DNA of 36,126 nucleotides from Prevotellaceae bacterium. Its GTDB lineage: Bacteria > Bacteroidota > Bacteroidia > Bacteroidales > UBA932. Numbering within the stretch: position 1 is the first letter of the stretch; the number at the start of each line of letters is the position of its first letter. Of this stretch, positions 1-8,009 are shown piece by piece. Location: the NCBI GenBank assembly GCA_031270845.1, contig JAISXF010000095.1, forward strand, positions 1 through 36,126. The letters run 5' to 3'. The notes under the pieces were generated by a model that was not told where the DNA came from, made no database searches, and saw only the letters and a program-made list of their open reading frames with translations. Made by a program: the position numbers and the translations under genes.

Positions 1-396
1 CTTAAAAATATTTATGTCGAGGGTGAGTTGGACGAAATTTCAACTGCCGAGGATTTCTCGGTAGTTCAACAGGAAGGCAGTCGCGAAGTTTGCAGAACTG
101 TAAAACACTACAATCTTGACGCGATCATCGCTGTTGGTTACCGGGTCAATTCCAAACGGGCAACGGCTTTCCGACAGTGGGCGACGGCTGTGTTGCGCGA
201 TTTTGCGTTGCGCGGTTATGTGATTGACAGTAAGCGAATGGAAAACGGCGCTTTTCTTGACGACGATTATTTTGAGAGGCCGAAAAGGCAAACCGTGCCC
301 TCGGCAGGCACACAAAAACGGGTTTGGAGACTGTCGCCGAAAACGAACAGGATTATTATGATACGGAAGCAAAACAGTAATTCCATGAAAGCATGA
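1..396 (+). pseudogene. RhuM-family protein, 5'-truncated by the window edge and decayed at the 3' end
   Basis: The reading frame is open from base 1, so the start lies outside the window. The visible part has the RhuM hallmark block: GELDE near the start, then KHYNLDAIIAVGYRVNSKRA, FRQWAT and a GYVID segment, ending in FLDDDYFER. RhuM proteins (named from a Salmonella pathogenicity island; function unclear, found with mobile or restriction loci) normally continue about 200 residues past YFER with a helical region. Here the frame runs only about 38 unrelated-looking residues to a stop. A neighbouring frame near 330-370 reads LETVAENEQDYYDTEAKQ, which resembles the usual acidic RhuM C-terminus. 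I therefore infer an internal deletion plus frameshift, that is, a broken gene. Its stop overlaps the next start (ATGA). Confidence 0.75.
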
Positions 397-956
397 AACT
401 CATCAAATCGTCATTACCCGAAAACGCGCAGACAGGGCATTTCCTGCCTGCCGGTTATGTCGAGGCGTATGCGGTCATCGTTCCTGAATGTAGCCGGTTA
501 ACGCCCGACAATATCCTCGTCGCCATGTGGACGGATTTCCCAAAATGGCTGCGCATGCTGTTTACATTAAGGGACTGGCTCGTCAAGCCTTTCGGACTGA
601 AAGCGGGCAGCGGCGGAAAAAATGCCGGACAAAAACTGGAAGCCGCCATTCGTGCCGGCAATCCGCTGGGGTTAATGACCGTGCCTGCAAAAACAGCCGA
701 CGAAACCGTCATCCGCCTTACCGATAAACATCTCACCGCGGAGTTATCCGTCCATAGCGAAAAACGGACTGACGGCCAACGAAAGATAAGCATCATAACG
801 CTCGTCCACTTTCACAGTGCGGCGGGGAAAATGTACTTTTTCGTCATCCGCCCGTTTCATAAAATAATCGTGAAGACCGCGACAAAACGCAGCCTAAAGC
901 GTTTGCAAGCCGGCAACAGCGCCCGGCGAAAAGAGATAACAACAAACGGGGGTTAA
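393..956 (+). CDS. DUF2867 family protein
   Basis: A 187-aa protein whose ATG overlaps the preceding stop codon by ATGA. The order of motifs fits DUF2867: an early YVEAYAV strand, FPKWLRMLFTLRDWLVKPFGLK, a central DKHLTAELSV segment, then VHFHSAAGKMYFFVIRPFHKIIV, the conserved late block. The family is small, soluble and without a defined biochemical role; some members are fused to SDR-type reductases. The last 25 residues are basic and low in complexity and may be a tail extended by local sequence decay. The stop sits inside a 20-bp perfect palindrome (945-964) that could end transcription. The ATGA overlap with a broken gene suggests both are remnants of an accessory segment. Confidence 0.7.
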   Translation: MKLIKSSLPENAQTGHFLPAGYVEAYAVIVPECSRLTPDNILVAMWTDFPKWLRMLFTLRDWLVKPFGLKAGSGGKNAGQKLEAAIRAGNPLGLMTVPAKTADETVIRLTDKHLTAELSVHSEKRTDGQRKISIITLVHFHSAAGKMYFFVIRPFHKIIVKTATKRSLKRLQAGNSARRKEITTNGG

Positions 957-964
957 CCCCCGTT
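945..964. terminator. Perfect palindrome over the DUF2867 stop codon
   Basis: AACGGGGGTTAACCCCCGTT is a perfect 20-bp palindrome that includes the TAA of the upstream gene. It lies between convergent genes and could act as a short bidirectional hairpin, but no T-run follows it, so the terminator role is inferred. Confidence 0.4.
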
Positions 965-1037
965 CATCGTTCATCGTTCACAGTTCATCGTTCCCCGTTC
1001 CCCGTTCATCGTTCATAGTTCACAGTTCATCGTTCTA
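961..1037 (-). repeat. AACGATG heptamer array at the 3' end of the BACON gene
   Basis: On the minus strand the TAG stop of the BACON gene is followed at once by AACGATGAAC-type units (with CTGTGAAC and CGGGGAAC variants) on a 7-bp spacing. The same family follows the LRR2 gene at 35958-36008, again in the sense direction of the gene it follows. Confidence 0.85.
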
Positions 1038-2492
1038 CCGGACGCACCGTACCCGGAAACCGTAGGATTTGTCGTACGCGCCCATCCCGGCGTATTCTAT
1101 GCCGAGTTCCATGTAATACGTTAATTGAAGGGCGGTATTGGCGGCATCTGCCTCGTCCGAAAATGGCCATTGGTCTTCCGCCTTTGTGGACGACCAAAAG
1201 TGCGCCATCGTACTGTAAAACTTTGCCGTATTGGTTTCGGGGTCAATGTAGCCGCCATAATCACCCAGTATCGGCCGGAGGTTCGGAGTGGCATTGCGAA
1301 GGCCATTGAGGTCGCCGTAGGTCGGTACGCGCCAGGGGGCGGGACAGAGCGTGTGCTGATGTTGGATAACATACGGCCAGTTATAGTAATAGAACGTCCA
1401 GCCCCAGCTGAAGCTCCTGCATTGAGACTCGGTGCGGCTGAAGGCGAAATCCGTTTTGTTGCATTCGGGGATATGAATCGCGTCGCTCCATACGCTCAGT
1501 CCGTAAACCCATGTCATGGTGCTTGAGGCGTACGTCGGCAGCGGGGGCGTTCCGTTCTGCACTACAGTCAGCGTACGGACAAGGGTGTCCGCCGTAAAGC
1601 GTATCGTGGCGGTGCGGATAGCGTTATCGGGGTTTGTCGTAACGTCGAAATACACGGTATCCCTGCCCGTACCCGAATTAATCGACAGCGAGCACCATCC
1701 TGCCGCTTCGCTGTTCACGGCCGCTGTCCACGGCACGTTGCCGGCTGTCGTTACGCGGTAGCGGCTCGCGACCGAAGCCACAGTCATCGACGTCGGCGAC
1801 AGTTCCATGTAAGGAATGGCTGCCGCCTGTGTAATAAGCACCGCGCGGGAGACGGTGCCGGCGCTGAACGTAAGCGTCCCGGAGCGGGCGGCGACGGGGC
1901 TGTTTTCATCGACTTCCACGTACACATAATCCGTCATCGTTGACCCCGATGGAACAGACCCCCGCGGCTCCGAAGGCCATACCCGGCACCATCCGGCGGA
2001 GCCGGCATCGAGCGTAGCGGTCCACTCCATATTATATTCTACATAAAGGAAATTCTCGCCCTCGCAGACGCCGAACCCGTCGAATGACAGGCTGTTTTTA
2101 TCGACCGTAAAAAGCGGGTCGCAGGGCGCCTGATCTACCGACACCACGTAAGTAAGCGTGCCGGCAGAGAAGGTTATCGAAGCGCTGCGATGCCCGAAGT
2201 CCGTGTTATTTGCCACCGTTACGATAACGTCGCTGCTGTTGTTGCCCGATTGCTCTGAGAGATAACTCCATGCTCCGCCGTCGTCTATGCTGGCAGTCCA
2301 GGCGGTGTTACACGTTACGGCGAGGGAGTACGTGCCGCCCGTTGCGCCGGCGCTGATTGCCGCCGGTTCGACCGTCAGGGTTGTTGCATTCGGGTCGTCG
2401 TCGTTGTCGTCGTCCGAATTAGTCATGTCGCAGCTGTGGCATACGACTGTCGCTGCTGCGGCAAGCAGCCAAATCCATGTTTTTGCTTTCAT
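1035..2492 (-). CDS. Lipoprotein with three BACON domains and a C-terminal FISUMP domain
   Basis: A 485-aa secreted protein. The N-terminus is a signal peptide (MKAKTWIWLLAAAATVV) with a probable lipidated Cys at residue 21, followed by an acidic SDDDNDDD stretch that resembles the Bacteroidetes lipoprotein export signal for the cell surface. Three BACON-type beta-sandwich repeats follow (about 40-125, 130-225, 230-315), each with the pattern W(T)A(S/T)..., a central W.S/WC segment and FSAGT/FTADT...V.Q. BACON domains are common in Bacteroidetes surface glycan or mucin proteins. The C-terminal 170 residues carry CPAPWRVPTYGDL, FWSST and a final YGFRVRCVR, which is the Fibrobacter major paralogous (FISUMP) domain. 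It is probably a surface-exposed binding or structural protein; no catalytic site is visible. It follows the 222-aa gene by 93 bp, mostly heptamer repeats. Confidence 0.88.
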   Translation of the reverse strand: MKAKTWIWLLAAAATVVCHSCDMTNSDDDNDDDPNATTLTVEPAAISAGATGGTYSLAVTCNTAWTASIDDGGAWSYLSEQSGNNSSDVIVTVANNTDFGHRSASITFSAGTLTYVVSVDQAPCDPLFTVDKNSLSFDGFGVCEGENFLYVEYNMEWTATLDAGSAGWCRVWPSEPRGSVPSGSTMTDYVYVEVDENSPVAARSGTLTFSAGTVSRAVLITQAAAIPYMELSPTSMTVASVASRYRVTTAGNVPWTAAVNSEAAGWCSLSINSGTGRDTVYFDVTTNPDNAIRTATIRFTADTLVRTLTVVQNGTPPLPTYASSTMTWVYGLSVWSDAIHIPECNKTDFAFSRTESQCRSFSWGWTFYYYNWPYVIQHQHTLCPAPWRVPTYGDLNGLRNATPNLRPILGDYGGYIDPETNTAKFYSTMAHFWSSTKAEDQWPFSDEADAANTALQLTYYMELGIEYAGMGAYDKSYGFRVRCVR

Positions 2493-2524
2493 ATTATTGA
2501 ATTAATAAAGAGGAACGGTTAAAA

Positions 2525-2588
2525 ATAAGCCGTCCGTAATTGATAATGGATAATCCGTAATTCGTAATTCGTAATTCGTAATTAATTA
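2525..2588 (-). repeat. ATTACGA heptamer array after the 222-aa gene
   Basis: Read on the minus strand, the TAA stop of the 222-aa gene opens a run of TTACGAATTACGA units that then degenerates into GGATTATCC-like copies. Four near-perfect units are visible. Confidence 0.85.
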
Positions 2589-3254
2589 CGGGATGATTGC
2601 GCTCAGAATTTCCGACCACGGGCCTTTTTTGCTGCTGGTGTTGACCCACCGGAGGGCAAAATAAATGGTTTTGCCGCGCTGGTCGTTCTCGAAGATAAGG
2701 GTGTAGGGCGAATTGGTATCGACGTCGGAGTGCCTCAAATCCTCCCACCGCACAACCGGCGTGTCGCTGAGCAGCCATACGATTTCGGCGCCGTGCTGTC
2801 CTTCGGGTTTGCCTTTTTTGTGGCTGCCGCCGCGTTTAAAGAAGTGAATGGTTATCCGCCCGATAACCGATGTGTCGATGTCAAAATCGGGCGACTCGGT
2901 AGCTACCGGCGCTTCGGTGTGCTCGTCCGGTATAAGGGCGATGCCCATTGCTTCGAGGTCTATATCCGTTACTAACGGGTTGCCCTGCAAAGTCCGTATC
3001 AGCGGGCGGAGCACTGTTTCGTAGTCTTCCCGCGCGTTGTTTTTTTTAGCCGTGATAACGGTTGTGCGGGTATTGGGGTCTTCGTAGGCTGCCCAGGCCG
3101 CGTCCCATACGGCTTTTCGGGGCAGCACTTCGTCGTCGAGCCAGTCGGCGTCGAGCTTCCAGGCGGTGCGTTTTGTACTTGCCGTTGTAACGATAATTCT
3201 CTGACGGACATCAAAATCGGTGTCTTTTCTGGGGATACTGGTGTTCTCTGCCAT
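2586..3254 (-). CDS. Conserved Bacteroidetes protein of unknown function
   Basis: A 222-aa protein starting MAENTSIPRKDTDFD. It has no signal peptide and no membrane segment. The N-terminal two thirds look helical, with W-rich segments (WKLDADWLDDEVLPRK, WDAAWAAY) and a DYETVLRPLI stretch. The C-terminal third is beta-rich (IVWLLSDTP, YTLIFENDQRGKTIYFALRW, KKGPWSEILSAIIP) and resembles a fibronectin-like sandwich domain. I recognise the overall pattern from uncharacterised Bacteroidetes proteins but cannot name a function. Its ATG lies 5 nt after the stop of the repeat-bearing leader ORF, so ribosomes would have to reach it through that leader. The promoter is more than 400 bp upstream. Confidence 0.7.
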   Translation of the reverse strand: MAENTSIPRKDTDFDVRQRIIVTTASTKRTAWKLDADWLDDEVLPRKAVWDAAWAAYEDPNTRTTVITAKKNNAREDYETVLRPLIRTLQGNPLVTDIDLEAMGIALIPDEHTEAPVATESPDFDIDTSVIGRITIHFFKRGGSHKKGKPEGQHGAEIVWLLSDTPVVRWEDLRHSDVDTNSPYTLIFENDQRGKTIYFALRWVNTSSKKGPWSEILSAIIP

Positions 3255-3259
3255 AATGT

Positions 3260-3667
3260 TTATAATTTATTGTTAAGGATAAGGATAAATGATTTATGCG
3301 TCTTTTGCATACCCGCGTACGCGCGGCTCGTATTCGACGACGCGCGACGCGTATTCGACGACGCGCGACTCGTATTCGACGACGCGCGACTCGTATTCGA
3401 CGACGCGCGACTCGTATTCGACGACGCGCGGCTCGTATTCGACGACGCGCGACTCGTATTCGACGACGCGCGACTCGTATTCGACGACGCGCGGCTCGTA
3501 TTCAAATACGCGGAGCTCGTATTCAAATACGCGGCGATTAATGGTGTATCAAAAAGTGGGGGAGTGGCGGTAGCATTAGACGCTGAAAAACGCGCTGGAA
3601 CAGCGGGAGTTCCGGCGCTGGGGAAGGTTGTTCCCCGATGATGCGGTATATGATTTTTGCTAATCAT
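3260..3667 (-). CDS. Leader ORF A (MISKNHI type) with a 7-residue tandem repeat
   Basis: A possible 135-aa product starting MISKNHIPHHRG. The first about 38 residues match leader ORF B at 32799 (MISKNHIVNHRG, then FPSAGTPAVPA in both). The middle is ten copies of a 7-residue unit, consensus NTSRASS, encoded by a 21-bp DNA repeat. The end reads FILILNNKL. The ATG lies only 5 nt past a strong TAnnTTTG box, so any mRNA is nearly leaderless. The stop is 5 nt before the next start codon, which suggests translational coupling. An RNA-only leader is the alternative: the first 18 nt form an inverted repeat (ATGATT...AATCAT), and GGGGAA...TTCCCC follows. Whether it is translated is unproven. Confidence 0.5.
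   Translation of the reverse strand: MISKNHIPHHRGTTFPSAGTPAVPARFSASNATATPPLFDTPLIAAYLNTSSAYLNTSRASSNTSRASSNTSRASSNTSRASSNTSRASSNTSRASSNTSRASSNTRRASSNTSRAYAGMQKTHKSFILILNNKL
3322..3534 (-). repeat. 21-bp tandem repeat, 10 copies
   Basis: Ten head-to-tail units of 21 bp, consensus on the plus strand CTCGTATTCGACGACGCGCG plus A. The first units vary at one or two positions, and the last two replace CGACGA with CAAATA. The unit is a multiple of three, so changes in copy number would lengthen leader ORF A without shifting its frame. All six frames stay open across it, which explains several spurious ORFs. Confidence 0.95.
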
Positions 3668-3672
3668 GGATG

Positions 3673-3702
3673 CAAAGGTACAACTTTTTTTGAAATTGCA
3701 AA
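3673..3702 (-). promoter_or_regulatory. Bacteroidetes promoter for leader A and the 222-aa gene
   Basis: On the minus strand TTTG (3699-3702), an 18-bp spacer and TACCTTTG (3673-3680) match the -33/-7 consensus. The start codon of leader A is 5 nt downstream. The region from the A-rich spacer onward is nearly identical to the promoter at 32764-32793. Confidence 0.85.
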
Positions 3703-3717
3703 CTTTTTTATCTGAAA

Positions 3718-3861
3718 AGTGATTTTTTGTCCGAACTTTGATTTGGGTGATTTATGCAGATTATGGATGCAAAGTAATATTTAATAAATTAAAAAAAAGT
3801 AACATAAATCAAAGTCCAGACAAAAAACTTACACCAATCAAGGCTCAGACAAAAAATCACT
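3718..3861. repeat. Inverted 14-bp repeat with TTTTTTGTCyGAACTTTGATT copies
   Basis: AGTGATTTTTTGTC at 3718-3731 reappears as its exact reverse complement at 3848-3861. A further related copy (minus strand, TTTTTTGTCTGGACTTTGAT) lies between them. The region is AT-rich and holds no gene. It may be a repetitive element common in related genomes, or a remnant of an insertion. Confidence 0.75.
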
Positions 3862-3865
3862 ATTC

Positions 3866-3893
3866 AAAAAGGACGATTGTGCCGGTCATCCTT
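3866..3893 (-). terminator. Intrinsic terminator of the ribosomal protein operon
   Basis: On the minus strand, 19 nt after the rpsC stop, AAGGATGA pairs with TCGTCCTT (one G-T pair) around a 9-nt loop and runs into five T. This closes the operon after rpsC. Confidence 0.75.
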
Positions 3894-3911
3894 CGGAGCG
3901 CCGTCGGGCGG

Positions 3912-4703
3912 TTATTTTCTTCTGTCGCGGTCGCGGCGGTCGCCCCTGTCACGACGGTCGCCCCGGTCGCCCCGGTCGCGACGGTCGCCCCTGTCGCGGC
4001 GGTCGCGGCGGTCGCCTCCTCCCTGTCCGCCGGCATGGTTTAAAGCCGCGCTGCCGACATTGGGCGAGAGGTCGCGCTTGCCGAAAATTTCGCCGTTGCA
4101 AATCCATACCTTAACGCCGAGCACGCCTACTTTGGTGTGCGCTTCGGCGAGGGCATAGTCAATATCGGCGCGGAAGGTGTGCAGGGGCGTGCGGCCTTCT
4201 TTCAACATTTCGCGGCGCGCCATTTCGGCTCCGCCGAGACGTCCGCTGATGAGGACTTTGATGCCTTCGGCGCCGACGCGCATCGTCGAGGCCATCGCCA
4301 TGCGGATGGCGCGGCGGTACGACACGCGGCCTTCTACCTGACGGGCAATGCTGCTGGCGACAATGGCCGCGTCGATTTCGGGGCGTTTTATTTCGTAGAT
4401 ATTGATTTGGATTTCCTTACTGGTAACCTTCTTCAACTCTTCCTTGAGCCGGTCAACTTCCTGGCCGCCCTTGCCGATAATAAGCCCCGGCCGTGCCGTG
4501 TGAATGGTAACAGTGATGAGTTTGAGGGTTCTCTCAATCACAATTTTCGACAGACTGGCTTTCGCCAGACGGGTGTTGAGGTACTGGCGGATTTTTGAAT
4601 CTTCCAAAATTTTGCCGGCATAATCGGTTCCGCCATACCAGTTGGAGTCCCAACCGCGGATAATGCCTAAACGATTACTGATAGGGTTTGTTTTTTGTCC
4701 CAT
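3912..4703 (-). CDS. rpsC: 30S ribosomal protein S3
   Basis: A 263-aa S3, which binds the 16S rRNA head and lines the mRNA entry channel. [18 protein letters not shown] is the standard start. The KH-type RNA-binding segment is around residues 60-80 ([18 protein letters not shown]). The C-terminal domain ends in [20 protein letters not shown]. After about residue 215 there is an unusual tail of about 35 residues made almost only of R, D and G (RRDRGD repeats), encoded by 9-bp repeats. Tails at this position are known in Bacteroidetes S3, but this one is very regular. It is the last gene of the cluster: 6 bp separate it from rplV, and a terminator follows directly where rplP would normally come. 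Confidence 0.98.
   Translation of the reverse strand: MGQKTNPISNRLGIIRGWDSNWYGGTDYAGKILEDSKIRQYLNTRLAKASLSKIVIERTLKLITVTIHTARPGLIIGKGGQEVDRLKEELKKVTSKEIQINIYEIKRPEIDAAIVASSIARQVEGRVSYRRAIRMAMASTMRVGAEGIKVLISGRLGGAEMARREMLKEGRTPLHTFRADIDYALAEAHTKVGVLGVKVWICNGEIFGKRDLSPNVGSAALNHAGGQGGGDRRDRRDRGDRRDRGDRGDRRDRGDRRDRDRRK
3918..4025 (-). repeat. 9-bp repeats encoding the RDRGD tail of S3
   Basis: Imperfect copies of CGGTCGCCC (plus strand), with CCTGTCGCGG-type variants, cover the 3' end of rpsC. They encode alternating Arg, Asp and Gly and are likely length-variable between strains. Confidence 0.8.
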
Positions 4704-4709
4704 ACTCTT

Positions 4710-5147
4710 TTACTCTTCTGTTCCTTCTTCGGTTTGTGTTAGTATTTCATTTCTTTTGTTGAGCACAATCGTAACGTGGTTCGAGCGTTTGCGGATGCGC
4801 GCGGCGCGGCCGCGCGATGCGATGTGAATGCGTTTGATGGTGCGTCCCTGCCCGACCGAAATATGCTGTACATATACGTTTCCGGCTTCCAGTTCTTTAC
4901 GGTCGTCTTCATTTTTGGCTTCCCAGTTGGCGATAGCCGACTTAACGAGCCGGCCTAACCGTACAGAGGCTTCTTTTTTGGTATATTTTAAAATATCCAG
5001 CGCTCTGTTGACTTCCACGCCCCTGACGAGGTCGGCGACTAACCGCATTTTGCGGGGTGATGTAGGCACATTATTCAGCTTTGCGACGGCTGTTTGCCTT
5101 TTTATTTCCTTATGCCTTTCGGCCATTTCTCTTTTACGAGCTCCCAT
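4710..5147 (-). CDS. rplV: 50S ribosomal protein L22
   Basis: A 145-aa L22, which reaches into the peptide exit tunnel and contacts 23S rRNA. Recognisable blocks are NNVPTSPRKMRLVADLVRG, ALDILKYTKKEASVRLGRLVKSAIANWE and the tunnel-hairpin region VGQGRTIKRIHIASRGRAARI. The N-terminus (MGARKREMAERHKEIKRQTA) is slightly longer than in enterobacteria, as usual in Bacteroidetes. The gene lies between rpsS and rpsC, as in the standard S10 order. Confidence 0.98.
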   Translation of the reverse strand: MGARKREMAERHKEIKRQTAVAKLNNVPTSPRKMRLVADLVRGVEVNRALDILKYTKKEASVRLGRLVKSAIANWEAKNEDDRKELEAGNVYVQHISVGQGRTIKRIHIASRGRAARIRKRSNHVTIVLNKRNEILTQTEEGTEE

Positions 5148-5177
5148 TGTTGGTATGTTTTATAATTTAACAATCGT

Positions 5178-5444
5178 TTATCTGTTTCCCGAATGCCCTC
5201 TGAAGTTGCGGGTCGGGGCAAATTCTCCCAGTTTGTGGCCGACCATGTTTTCGGTAACATAGACGGGAATAAACTTGTTTCCGTTGTGCACGGCGAATGT
5301 CAACCCGACAAAGTCGGGCGAAATCATACTGGCGCGCGACCATGTTTTGATTACTTCCTTTTTCTTTTTGCCTTCGACAATATCAAGCACTTTCTTTTCA
5401 AGACTTGGTTCGATATACGGTCCTTTTTTTACTGAACGACTCAT
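5178..5444 (-). CDS. rpsS: 30S ribosomal protein S19
   Basis: An 88-aa S19 of the 30S head, which works with S13. The start [19 protein letters not shown], the central [22 protein letters not shown] and the end [17 protein letters not shown] are textbook S19. Length is normal. It lies 23 bp after rplB and 30 bp before rplV in the same operon. Confidence 0.98.
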   Translation of the reverse strand: MSRSVKKGPYIEPSLEKKVLDIVEGKKKKEVIKTWSRASMISPDFVGLTFAVHNGNKFIPVYVTENMVGHKLGEFAPTRNFRGHSGNR

Positions 5445-5467
5445 AGTGTTATCTTTGTTTTAACCGG

Positions 5468-6292
5468 TTATTTTTTTCTTCTTTCAATGATAAACTTCTT
5501 CGAGTTTTTCTTCGGGTCGCGTGTCTTATATCCTTTTGCCGGGATACCTTTACGCGAGCGCGGATGCCCGCCCGAAGCACGCCCTTCGCCGCCGCCCATC
5601 GGGTGGTCAACGGGGTTCATCACTACGCCGCGGTTGCGCGGGCGACGGCCTAACCAGCGGTTGCGGCCGGCTTTGCCGTGCGATTCCAGATTGTGGTCGG
5701 AGTTCGACACGGTGCCAATCGTCGCGCGGCAGGTTACCAATACCATACGCGTTTCGCCCGAAGGCAGTTTCAACACGGCATAGGAGCCTTCGCGGGCGGT
5801 TAGCTGGGCATAGGTTCCGGCGCTGCGAGCCATCGCCGCGCCCTGTCCCGGATGCAGTTCTATGTTATGCACCAGCGTCCCCAACGGTATTTCAGAAAGC
5901 GTCAGCGTATTGCCCACATCGGGCGCAGCGCCTTTACCCGATTGAATTTGCTGGCCTACCTTTAAGCCGGTCGGCGCAATGATATAGCGTTTTTCGCCGT
6001 CGGCATATACTACTAATGCAATGCGGGCGCTGCGGTTGGGGTCATATTCAATAGTCTTTACGGTCGCGGGGATGTTGTCCTTATTGCGTAAGAAGTCGAT
6101 GATACGGTACATCCGCTTATGCCCACCGCCAAGGTATCGCATGGTCATTTTGCCCTGATGGTTGCGGCCTCCGCTTTTATGCAGCGGGGCGAGCAACGAT
6201 TTTTCGGGCTTTGCGCAGGTGATTTCATCAAATGCGCTGATTATTTTATGTCGGGTACCGGGGGTTACCGGTTTAAATTTACGTACTGCCAT
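5468..6292 (-). CDS. rplB: 50S ribosomal protein L2
   Basis: A 274-aa L2, needed for subunit association and near the peptidyl transferase centre. It carries [21 protein letters not shown] near the N-terminus, the OB-fold and SH3-like core, and the C-terminal block around [20 protein letters not shown], whose HPMGGGEGR motif contains the conserved His. Length is standard. It starts 5 bp after the rplW stop. Confidence 0.98.
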   Translation of the reverse strand: MAVRKFKPVTPGTRHKIISAFDEITCAKPEKSLLAPLHKSGGRNHQGKMTMRYLGGGHKRMYRIIDFLRNKDNIPATVKTIEYDPNRSARIALVVYADGEKRYIIAPTGLKVGQQIQSGKGAAPDVGNTLTLSEIPLGTLVHNIELHPGQGAAMARSAGTYAQLTAREGSYAVLKLPSGETRMVLVTCRATIGTVSNSDHNLESHGKAGRNRWLGRRPRNRGVVMNPVDHPMGGGEGRASGGHPRSRKGIPAKGYKTRDPKKNSKKFIIERRKK

Positions 6293-6297
6293 AGCGC

Positions 6298-6594
6298 TTA
6301 AATATTACTGAAGAAGTCAATAGTCTCGTTCCCGGCCAGCGTAACAATCGCTTTTTTGAAGTGGTTGGTGCGGCCTTTTAATACACCGGCTGTTTTGGAA
6401 TTACGGCTTTTGCGTTTGCCGTGGTAATTGATGGTGTTTACGTCGCTTACCTTCACTCCGTACATTTCCTCGACCGCTTTTTTTATTTCCACCTTATTGG
6501 CTCTGCGGTCAACAACGAAACCGTAATGGTTCAACTTTTCGCCCTGAACCGTCATCTTTTCGGTTACTATCGGCTTTATAATTATATCTATCAT
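6298..6594 (-). CDS. rplW: 50S ribosomal protein L23
   Basis: A 98-aa L23 at the tunnel exit, the docking site for trigger factor and [14 protein letters not shown] at the start, [19 protein letters not shown] and [11 protein letters not shown] are the usual blocks. It sits in the normal position between rplD and rplB. Confidence 0.97.
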   Translation of the reverse strand: MIDIIIKPIVTEKMTVQGEKLNHYGFVVDRRANKVEIKKAVEEMYGVKVSDVNTINYHGKRKSRNSKTAGVLKGRTNHFKKAIVTLAGNETIDFFSNI

Positions 6595-6605
6595 GGTTTC
6601 TAAAA

Positions 6606-7238
6606 TTATGAACGTGCCAGCTGTTTGTTCAGTGTATCGGCCGCATCGCCCACGAGGACAAGGGATGTGGCGTTCACGATGTCGTAAGTCGTAAGCTCCG
6701 TAACAGGCACCACTTTGGTGCGCGACAGGTTGCGCGACGAGAGGTAAATCGTATCATTGTTTTCGGGAAGCACCATCAGCACTTTTTCACCGTCGATGTC
6801 AAGATTTTGACAGATGGTGATAAATTCTTTGGTTTTGGGCGCTTCCAGCGTAAAGGCTTCCAGGCAGGTGATAGCGCTTTGCTGCGCTTTGTACGAGAGG
6901 GCGCTGCGGCGTGCGAGCTGCTTGATTTTTTTATTCAGCTTAAATCCGTATCCATGCGGCTTGGGGCCGAATACGCGACCGCCTCCTACATAAATGGGCG
7001 CCTTGATACTTCCATGTCGCGCGCCACCCGAGCCTTTCTGGCGGATGATTTTTTTCGTGCTGAATGCCACTTCGCCGCGTTCTTTGGTTTTGTGTGTTCC
7101 TTGACGCTTGTTGGCTAAATGCTGCTTCACGTCCAAGTAAATAGCATGGTCGTTGGGTTTGATTCCAAACACGGTATCGTCGAGCGTAACCGTGGTTTCC
7201 AACGCATGTCCGTCGATGTTGTAAATTGATAGTTCCAT
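6606..7238 (-). CDS. rplD: 50S ribosomal protein L4
   Basis: A 210-aa L4 with the exit-tunnel loop around residues 45-105 ([18 protein letters not shown], then [16 protein letters not shown] and [13 protein letters not shown]) and the C-terminal Rossmann-like part. Autoregulation of the S10 operon by L4 is known in enterobacteria; nothing in this leader shows it here. It lies 7 bp after rplC. Confidence 0.98.
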   Translation of the reverse strand: MELSIYNIDGHALETTVTLDDTVFGIKPNDHAIYLDVKQHLANKRQGTHKTKERGEVAFSTKKIIRQKGSGGARHGSIKAPIYVGGGRVFGPKPHGYGFKLNKKIKQLARRSALSYKAQQSAITCLEAFTLEAPKTKEFITICQNLDIDGEKVLMVLPENNDTIYLSSRNLSRTKVVPVTELTTYDIVNATSLVLVGDAADTLNKQLARS

Positions 7239-7245
7239 TGTCCGA

Positions 7246-7869
7246 TTACTCCTCTATTAATAAGTACGACCCTTTGGCTCCCGGGATGGAACCTTTGACC
7301 AATAACAAGTGATTTTCGGGAATTACCTTAAGCACTTTCAGGTTAAGCACTTTTACCTTATCGCCTCCCATGCGTCCGGCCAGCCGTTTGCCGGGGAATA
7401 CGCGCGAAGGCCATGACGATGCGCCCATTGAACCGGGCGCCCGCAGGCGATTGTGCTGGCCGTGGGTTTGCCCTCCCACTCCACTGAACCCGTGGCGTCG
7501 AACAACGCCCTGGAATCCCTTGCCTTTTGAAATACCTGTTACATCGACCCAGTCATTTTCATTGAGCACGTCGGCAACAGTGATGATGTCTCCCAATTGC
7601 AATTTTTTCTCGTAGTTGTTTTCAAACTCCGCGACTCTGCTTTTCGGGGTGGTGTTTGCCTTTTTAAAGTGGCCTATTAAGCCTGCGCTGGTGTGTTTCT
7701 CTTTTTTATCGTCATAGGCAAGCTGTACAGCGGCATAACCATCTTTCTCTTCTGTACGAACCAGCGTAACTACACACGGACCAGCCTCGATAACCGTACA
7801 CGGTATATTTTTACCGTCGGCATCGAACACGGAAGTCATTCCGATTTTTTTACCAATTAGTCCAGGCAT
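7246..7869 (-). CDS. rplC: 50S ribosomal protein L3
   Basis: A 207-aa L3, a primary 23S rRNA binder. [20 protein letters not shown] is the standard start. [19 protein letters not shown] and [21 protein letters not shown] form the extended loop that approaches the peptidyl transferase centre, and [14 protein letters not shown] follows. It is the first gene of this operon: a strong promoter lies 63 bp upstream, and rpsJ, which nearly always precedes rplC, is absent. Confidence 0.98.
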   Translation of the reverse strand: MPGLIGKKIGMTSVFDADGKNIPCTVIEAGPCVVTLVRTEEKDGYAAVQLAYDDKKEKHTSAGLIGHFKKANTTPKSRVAEFENNYEKKLQLGDIITVADVLNENDWVDVTGISKGKGFQGVVRRHGFSGVGGQTHGQHNRLRAPGSMGASSWPSRVFPGKRLAGRMGGDKVKVLNLKVLKVIPENHLLLVKGSIPGAKGSYLLIEE

Positions 7870-7931
7870 TTGTTTATTAAAATAATTAATTTATAGTTCA
7901 TTATACTGTCTTTTCTTAAAAAACAGGCCTG

Positions 7932-7962
7932 CAAAGGTACTACTTTATTTTGAATTTACAAA
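7932..7962 (-). promoter_or_regulatory. Promoter of the rplC-rpsC operon
   Basis: On the minus strand TTTG (7959-7962), a 19-bp spacer and TACCTTTG (7932-7939) give an ideal Bacteroidetes promoter. It leaves an AT-rich leader of about 55 nt before rplC. It lies between the operon and the R-M gene, so the operon does not depend on read-through. Confidence 0.9.
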
Positions 7963-8009
7963 CAAGTTGTAAACATTTTTTGCAAAGATGCGTGCGGCTA
8001 TGGCAAAAA

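Noticed and set aside
3270-3641. Plus-strand coding repeats in the 21-bp array
   Set aside because: Every frame is open across the repeat. Only the minus frame has a promoter, a start shared with leader B and a stop placed next to a gene.
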